DNA of 10,727 nucleotides from DASSBQ01 sp035250505 (GTDB lineage: Bacteria; Nitrospirota; Nitrospiria; Nitrospirales; Nitrospiraceae): positions 1 to 10,727 of the forward strand of contig DATFFC010000056.1 in the NCBI GenBank assembly GCA_035250505.1, in the 5' to 3' direction. Of this stretch, positions 7,697 through 10,727 are shown piece after piece; the first letter of the stretch is position 1, and each line of letters opens with the position of its first letter. Below the pieces are notes generated by a model. The model did not search any database. It had not been told where the DNA came from and worked only from the letters and a program-made list of their open reading frames with translations. The translations under genes were made by a program, and so were the position numbers.

Positions 7697-8014
7697 ATGA
7701 AAATCTGGTCAAGAGCCGTTTTGTGGCCGCTCACGGTGCTTGCAGCCGGTTGCGGTGGGGACGGCGTGCGGCTGGCGCAGAACCTCGACAATGGAGGCGT
7801 CGTCGTCTATCCCTTCAAGAGCGAAGAGGGCCATATGTTGTCGGCTTTTCGAAAGGAAGCGGTGCGGCTGATCGAGGAACGATGCCCGGCGGGCCACACG
7901 ATCGTTCGCGAAGGAGAGACCAAGGGCCGCCGGCGTCTGGCGGGCCCCATTCAAGCCGGTGGCGGCGAGGTCATTCAGGAACGGCGGTGGGGCATTCAGT
8001 TCGAATGCAAGTGA
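7697..8014 (+). CDS. Small predicted lipoprotein of unknown function
   Basis: This 105-residue protein has a lipoprotein signal peptide: Lys2 and Arg6, a short hydrophobic core, and lipobox LAAGC with Cys19 as the likely lipidated residue. The residues after Cys (GGDG) carry no Asp at +2, which in proteobacterial rules would favour the outer membrane. The mature part has a strand-like GGVVVYPF segment (33-40), a helix (about 44-62, HMLSAFRKEAVRLIEERC) and a basic GRRRLAG stretch (77-83), ending in FECK. Cys63 and Cys104 could form a disulfide. The start has AGGAG at 7688-7692. I do not recognise a named family; similar short lipoproteins seem familiar from Nitrospira, but I cannot verify that here. 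It is divergent from the rhodanese and convergent with pyrE (20-base gap), so it is probably a single-gene transcript. Confidence 0.75.
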   Translation: MKIWSRAVLWPLTVLAAGCGGDGVRLAQNLDNGGVVVYPFKSEEGHMLSAFRKEAVRLIEERCPAGHTIVREGETKGRRRLAGPIQAGGGEVIQERRWGIQFECK

Positions 8015-8034
8015 GTCGGACGACGGTTTGAGCC

Positions 8035-8619
8035 TCACGCGCGCGGCGGCGCCAAATCGGCGATGGTCAGCAAGCTCAACACCTTCACCCCTTGCGCCTC
8101 AACGCGAGCCCTGCCGTCCTGCTCCATGCGATCCACGATCACGAGCGCAGAGTGGACCTCCAATTTCGCCTCGCGCGCCGCGGCAACCGCTTTCAGGATG
8201 GATCCGCCGCTGGTCAGGACATCATCGACGATCAAGGCACGGTCCCCCGGTTTGACGGCTCCCTCGATCAGCTTCCCGAGTCCATGATCCTTGGCTTGTT
8301 TGCGGACGACGAACGTGCGCCATTCTCTACGCGGCATGGCATGAAAGGCATAATCCGAGATGGACACGGCAATAGCAATCGCACCGATCTCCAGGCCGCC
8401 GATACAACCGATTTCCAGGCCGCTGATGAGCGGCCATGCCAGCCGGGCGACTGCATGCCTGGCGGCAGGGTCCGCCATCAGTGTCCGACAATCGACATAA
8501 AAGGGGCTCGTGATTCCCGACGCGAGCTTGAACCCGTTTTCCTGGTCCCACTTGAACGACCCAGTCCGATGGAAGGCGCGGACTAATTCATTTTTGGAAA
8601 GAGAATCGACTGAGGTCAT
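8035..8619 (-). CDS. pyrE: Orotate phosphoribosyltransferase (PyrE)
   Basis: PyrE converts orotate and PRPP to OMP, the fifth step of de novo pyrimidine synthesis, in the cytoplasm. The protein has 194 residues. Family landmarks are KLASGITSPFYVDCRTL (about 31-47), the catalytic loop VRKQAKDHGLG (105-115, with Lys107 and Lys110) and the PRPP-binding loop LIVDDVLTSGGS (129-140). All key residues look intact. The ATG at 8619 is preferred: it lies 13 bases after the upstream gene's stop and gives a normal N-terminus. An in-frame ATG at 8649 would add ten residues and overlap that gene by 17 bases. The Shine-Dalgarno match before 8619 is weak. It is the last gene of a three-gene minus-strand operon. 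Confidence 0.95.
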   Translation of the reverse strand: MTSVDSLSKNELVRAFHRTGSFKWDQENGFKLASGITSPFYVDCRTLMADPAARHAVARLAWPLISGLEIGCIGGLEIGAIAIAVSISDYAFHAMPRREWRTFVVRKQAKDHGLGKLIEGAVKPGDRALIVDDVLTSGGSILKAVAAAREAKLEVHSALVIVDRMEQDGRARVEAQGVKVLSLLTIADLAPPRA

Positions 8620-8632
8620 CGTTGGACAGCCT

Positions 8633-9184
8633 TCATGAAACCCCGTCATTGTACTCAGCCGTCTCGGAGAAGCAATCCGTTTTTTGCTCGAGCTGTCTGA
8701 TCAGCATCCCTGCGACGAGCTTCAAGTCGAACGGCCAGACATACCGAAGAATGATGTCTTGGTGCATCCGCCGCAATCGGCGCAGGGTTTCCGGAATTTC
8801 GATTTCGGAATGCGCGCCGCCCGGCGTAAACATCGTCGTCAGTACCGTGATGTCCGTCGCTCCCTGCCGGACCAGCTCCTCCACGGCTTCTTCCAGCGTG
8901 GGCGCGCAGTACTCGTTGTACGCGACTGAGAAGAGAGCCCCGCCCAGCAACGGTTGCAATTCGGCGGCAAGCTTCTGAAGCCCGGACTGATAGGGATCGG
9001 TCTGTGCATTCCGCGGCCATCGGCGAATTCTCCGGTCCAATTCGATTTCGTCCGGCGAGGGTGGGTGGCCCTTGGCCCGTCGCTCTCCTTCCAGTCGTTT
9101 GAGCTTCATGACGAGATCCCGAGGGCAGTCCGTCGGGATCCCGCCATGCCCGACCAGAATCACGCCGACCTTGGATGGCTGCAT
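8633..9184 (-). CDS. CbiX-like chelatase family protein (sirohydrochlorin chelatase-like)
   Basis: This 183-residue protein resembles the CbiX family (PF01903), which inserts cobalt or iron into sirohydrochlorin for cobalamin or siroheme. The N-terminal strand and metal-site motif VGVILVGHGG puts His at residue 13. The second hallmark, MFTPGGAHSEIEIPE, has His125 followed by the acidic run, like the PxFLxxGxHxxxDIP signature. A charged segment (about 25-65, with SPDEIELDRRIRRWP) separates the first motif from the rest of the first half and looks unlike short CbiX proteins. The start at 9184 is chosen because GAGG lies five bases upstream, overlapping the previous gene's stop; an ATG at 9199 would overlap that gene by eight bases. 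It sits between a DUF523-DUF1722 gene and pyrE. Metal and substrate are not decidable from sequence. A ferrochelatase-fold protein of another function is the alternative. Confidence 0.75.
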   Translation of the reverse strand: MQPSKVGVILVGHGGIPTDCPRDLVMKLKRLEGERRAKGHPPSPDEIELDRRIRRWPRNAQTDPYQSGLQKLAAELQPLLGGALFSVAYNEYCAPTLEEAVEELVRQGATDITVLTTMFTPGGAHSEIEIPETLRRLRRMHQDIILRYVWPFDLKLVAGMLIRQLEQKTDCFSETAEYNDGVS

Positions 9185-9187
9185 AGT

Positions 9188-9193
9188 CTCCTC
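9188..9193 (-). promoter_or_regulatory. Shine-Dalgarno box overlapping the DUF523-DUF1722 stop
   Basis: The minus strand reads GAGGAG here, sharing two bases with the TGA stop at 9194-9192, and leads into the ATG at 9184. It supports the shorter start of the CbiX-like gene and translational coupling to its upstream neighbour. Confidence 0.6.
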
Positions 9194-10175
9194 ACGCATG
9201 ATTCCGAAGCATGAGCTCCGTCGGATGCGGGTTCAGATAGACTTGGTTCCGGATATAGCTGATGCCGAGCGTCGTGACATGGTGCTTCACCAGCGTGAGC
9301 GGAACTACGAGTGGGACGAGGCCTGTATGATAGTCGGCGATGGCACCGTCAAGCTCGGCCCGCTCCGCCGGCCGCAATTGCGTCTTGAAATGGCCGACCA
9401 CATGGTTCAGCACGTTGACGTGTTTGCGCCTCGTCGCTTTGACTTTGAACGTCTCCATAAAAAGTGCGCCGTAACGCTGCAGCAGATCCGTCGGCCGAAA
9501 CCGTTCTGTTCGCGCGACCAGACGGCCGAGGGCCTGATAGTGTGGCCGGCTGTGCGCCAGCAGGGCGTATTTGTGGACCGTGTGGAATTCAATGATGGCC
9601 TGCCGCGTGACCGTTCCAGCCGACAACGTGCGCCACCGATGATAGCTGAAGAGGCGCTCGATAAAGTTATCCCGAGTCACCGGATCGCACAGCCGGCCCT
9701 CCTCCTCGACGGGAATCAGCGGAAACCGCTCCATGAACGCATGCGCAAACACCCCACTCCCATCCTGATCGGGCATCCCATGCTCATTAAAGACCGGAAC
9801 CCGTTCGACACCGCAACTCGGCGAGCCTTTTTTGAAGACATATCCGGACAAAGCCAGCCCTTCCAGTTCCTGCACCCTCCGCTCCGAGAACCGAACCATC
9901 ATGGTCGTGACATCCTGCTCGGTCTTAACCGTCCGGACCCGAGGTTGACGGAGGTCTCCCACCAGATGAATCGCCTCGCGCGGCGTGCCCATTCCGGCTT
10001 CAACCTCCGGACAGACCGGCACCCACTCCACATACCGGCCCAACACATCGACTAGAAAGCTGTCGCGCTTGTGACCACCGTCGTATCGCACCTCGTCGCC
10101 GAGCAGGCATCGGCTGATCCCGAGCCGAAGCGGCAACCGACGGGGCGGAGCATCCATGCAAGGCCGGCCCATCAT
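9192..10175 (-). CDS. DUF523 (TudS-like) and DUF1722 (YbgA-like) fusion protein
   Basis: This is a two-domain cytoplasmic protein of 327 residues. The N-terminal DUF523 (about 15-160) has the motif GISRCLLGDEVRYDGGHKRD and three conserved cysteines: Cys23, Cys55 in PVCPEVEAGMG and Cys121 in KKGSPSCG. In the studied thiouracil desulfurase TudS, such cysteines bind a [4Fe-4S] cluster whose free iron takes sulfur from the thiolated base. The C-terminal DUF1722 (about 190-305) has FHTVHKYALLAHS, KHVNVLNHVVGHFK and VPLTLVKHH. The ending PTELMLRN is typical of YbgA. Function is therefore a likely Fe-S protein in sulfur chemistry or damage response; the DUF1722 role is unknown. Start: two adjacent ATGs at 10175 and 10172 follow GAGAGG; the second has the better spacing. 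It leads the operon with the CbiX-like gene and pyrE. Confidence 0.9.
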   Translation of the reverse strand: MMGRPCMDAPPRRLPLRLGISRCLLGDEVRYDGGHKRDSFLVDVLGRYVEWVPVCPEVEAGMGTPREAIHLVGDLRQPRVRTVKTEQDVTTMMVRFSERRVQELEGLALSGYVFKKGSPSCGVERVPVFNEHGMPDQDGSGVFAHAFMERFPLIPVEEEGRLCDPVTRDNFIERLFSYHRWRTLSAGTVTRQAIIEFHTVHKYALLAHSRPHYQALGRLVARTERFRPTDLLQRYGALFMETFKVKATRRKHVNVLNHVVGHFKTQLRPAERAELDGAIADYHTGLVPLVVPLTLVKHHVTTLGISYIRNQVYLNPHPTELMLRNHA

Positions 10176-10529
10176 CGCCTCTCACACTCATGTTACTGAT
10201 AAAGAATTGCGGAGTAGAGCATACCAGAACGGCCCGCTGCCGCGCAGCGGGCCGTTACGGCTGCATGCTGCTCCTTCCGATCTCTTGCGCGCCGGGAACC
10301 AATATTGGGCCCAGCCACGGTCGTGCTGGGGCTAAGATGAACCCAACCGAGGCATTCCCATCCGGCACCATCCGGTAACCGGACACGTCAAGAAGAACGG
10401 GCGGAGAGGCAAGAGCTTGCGTGACGGTATGCTTGTCATGATTTCAACGAAAAATGGTACTCTCGCTCAACCGACGGTAAGACAAACCTCGCAAGGTGGT
10501 TAACACGTTCGTCTGACGCCTGAAGCAAC
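10176..10529. other. Intergenic region with several dyad elements, no gene seen
   Basis: This 354-base gap separates the divergent DUF523-DUF1722 operon and the ROK kinase. It holds a strong hairpin (10228-10256, listed separately), a perfect 10-bp palindrome CCAATATTGG (10299-10308), an imperfect hairpin with one bulge (10310-10330, CCCAG...CTGGG) and a near-palindrome CCGGTAACCGG (10372-10382). A weak promoter candidate for the ROK gene is TTGTCA (10433-10438) with TGGTACTCT (10455-10463), spacing 19. Open frames inside it (for example 10190-10378 plus) have no family character and cross the hairpin. I see no tRNA. A structured regulatory RNA or leader is possible but unproven. Confidence 0.5.
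10228..10256. repeat. Strong inverted repeat: 13-bp perfect stem, 3-base loop
   Basis: The left arm AACGGCCCGCTGC (10228-10240) is the exact reverse complement of the right arm GCAGCGGGCCGTT (10244-10256), with loop CGC. The stem is GC-rich and would be very stable in RNA from either strand. No T-run follows on either side, so it is not a classical intrinsic terminator, and no gene ends here: both neighbours are transcribed away from it. It lies 53 bases upstream of the DUF523-DUF1722 start. Confidence 0.85.
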
Positions 10530-10727
10530 ATGAAAGTATTTGGAGGAATCGAAGCCGGTGGCACGAAATTCATCTGTGGCGTTGGTACGGGCCCCGATGA
10601 CCTTACAGTGATTTCATTCCCCACAACGTCACCCAACGAGACGATCGGAAAGGCTGTCCGGTTCTTTCATGAGAAAGCCGGAGATGGGTTGGCTGCGATA
10701 GGAATCGGATCGTTTGGTCCCATCGAC
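10530..10727 (+). CDS. ROK-family sugar kinase, fructokinase-like, 3'-truncated by the window edge
   Basis: The first 66 codons are visible and remain open to the window end. The N-terminus MKVFGGIEAGGTKF is the ROK-family phosphate-binding strand-loop in the form found in fructokinases of the Mak/ScrK type, which phosphorylate fructose with ATP in the cytoplasm. The later AAIGIGSFGPID segment (55-66) matches the family's conserved GIGxFGPxD motif. ATG at 10530 is the natural start, as the GGIEAGGTK motif begins at residue 5; the Shine-Dalgarno match is weak (GAAG near 10522). The substrate cannot be fixed from 66 residues; glucose or another hexose is possible. Confidence 0.88.
   Translation, partial: MKVFGGIEAGGTKFICGVGTGPDDLTVISFPTTSPNETIGKAVRFFHEKAGDGLAAIGIGSFGPID

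Noticed and set aside
8620..8649. The upstream ATG of pyrE at 8649
   Set aside because: It overlaps the preceding gene by 17 bases, lacks a ribosome site and adds ten residues outside the PyrE family fold.
9072..10055. A 327-codon plus-strand open frame covering the minus-strand DUF523-DUF1722 gene
   Set aside because: It is antisense to a gene with clear family motifs (three cysteines, YbgA signatures) and its own product has no recognisable features; high GC makes long shadow frames common.
10228..10256. Calling the strong hairpin an intrinsic terminator
   Set aside because: No T-run follows on either strand and no gene's 3' end points towards it.
10190..10378. A 62-codon plus-strand open frame in the intergenic region
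   Set aside because: It runs through the 13-bp hairpin, has no clear ribosome site and an unremarkable product.
10436..10636. A 66-codon minus-strand open frame
   Set aside because: It is antisense to the start of the ROK kinase, which has clear family motifs.

Overview
The window is a dense, GC-rich bacterial segment with short intergenic gaps and several stop/start overlaps. Gene content fits a Nitrospira-like member of Nitrospirota: a divergent NuoM followed by NuoN, a stacked two-component cluster, and a small lipoprotein of a kind I associate with that group. This placement is an inference from gene content and protein style. No marker gene in the window proves it.

Layout. (1) 1-2510, plus strand: the 3' end of a complex I (nuo) operon, with a 5'-truncated nuoM joined to nuoN by an ATGA overlap. 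(2) 2511-2661: a gap with a plausible sigma70-type promoter. (3) 2662-7180, plus strand: four tightly packed or overlapping genes. They are a membrane CHASE3 histidine kinase, a stand-alone Rcp1-like receiver, a REC-HisKA-HATPase-REC hybrid kinase, and an exported phosphodiester glycosidase (NAGPA family). (4) 7183-7608, minus strand: an exported single-domain rhodanese, tail-to-tail with the glycosidase. (5) 7697-8014, plus strand: a 105-residue lipoprotein of unknown function, divergent from the rhodanese, with a 14-bp perfect palindrome in the gap between them. (6) 10175 down to 8035, minus strand: a three-gene operon, DUF523(TudS-like)-DUF1722, then a CbiX-like chelatase, then pyrE, with gaps of 7 and 13 bases. 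(7) 10176-10529: a 354-base intergenic region rich in dyad symmetry, including a strong 13-bp hairpin. (8) 10530 to the end: the first 66 codons of a ROK-family sugar kinase (fructokinase-like).

How the genes work together. nuoM and nuoN encode antiporter-like proton-pumping subunits of the membrane arm of complex I. The kinase/receiver cluster looks like a complete sensory phosphorelay with no DNA-binding output domain, so its signal must leave through protein contacts or an unlinked regulator. The minus-strand operon joins a likely Fe-S sulfur-chemistry protein and a tetrapyrrole-chelatase-like protein to the pyrimidine gene pyrE.

The most unusual signal is in nuoM. By alignment from memory to E. 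coli NuoM, the conserved pump-channel lysine (Lys234 in E. coli) is replaced by isoleucine, and the usual LPDAH motif is rewritten. The other two key charged residues remain. I see no mobile element, CRISPR array, tRNA or rRNA.
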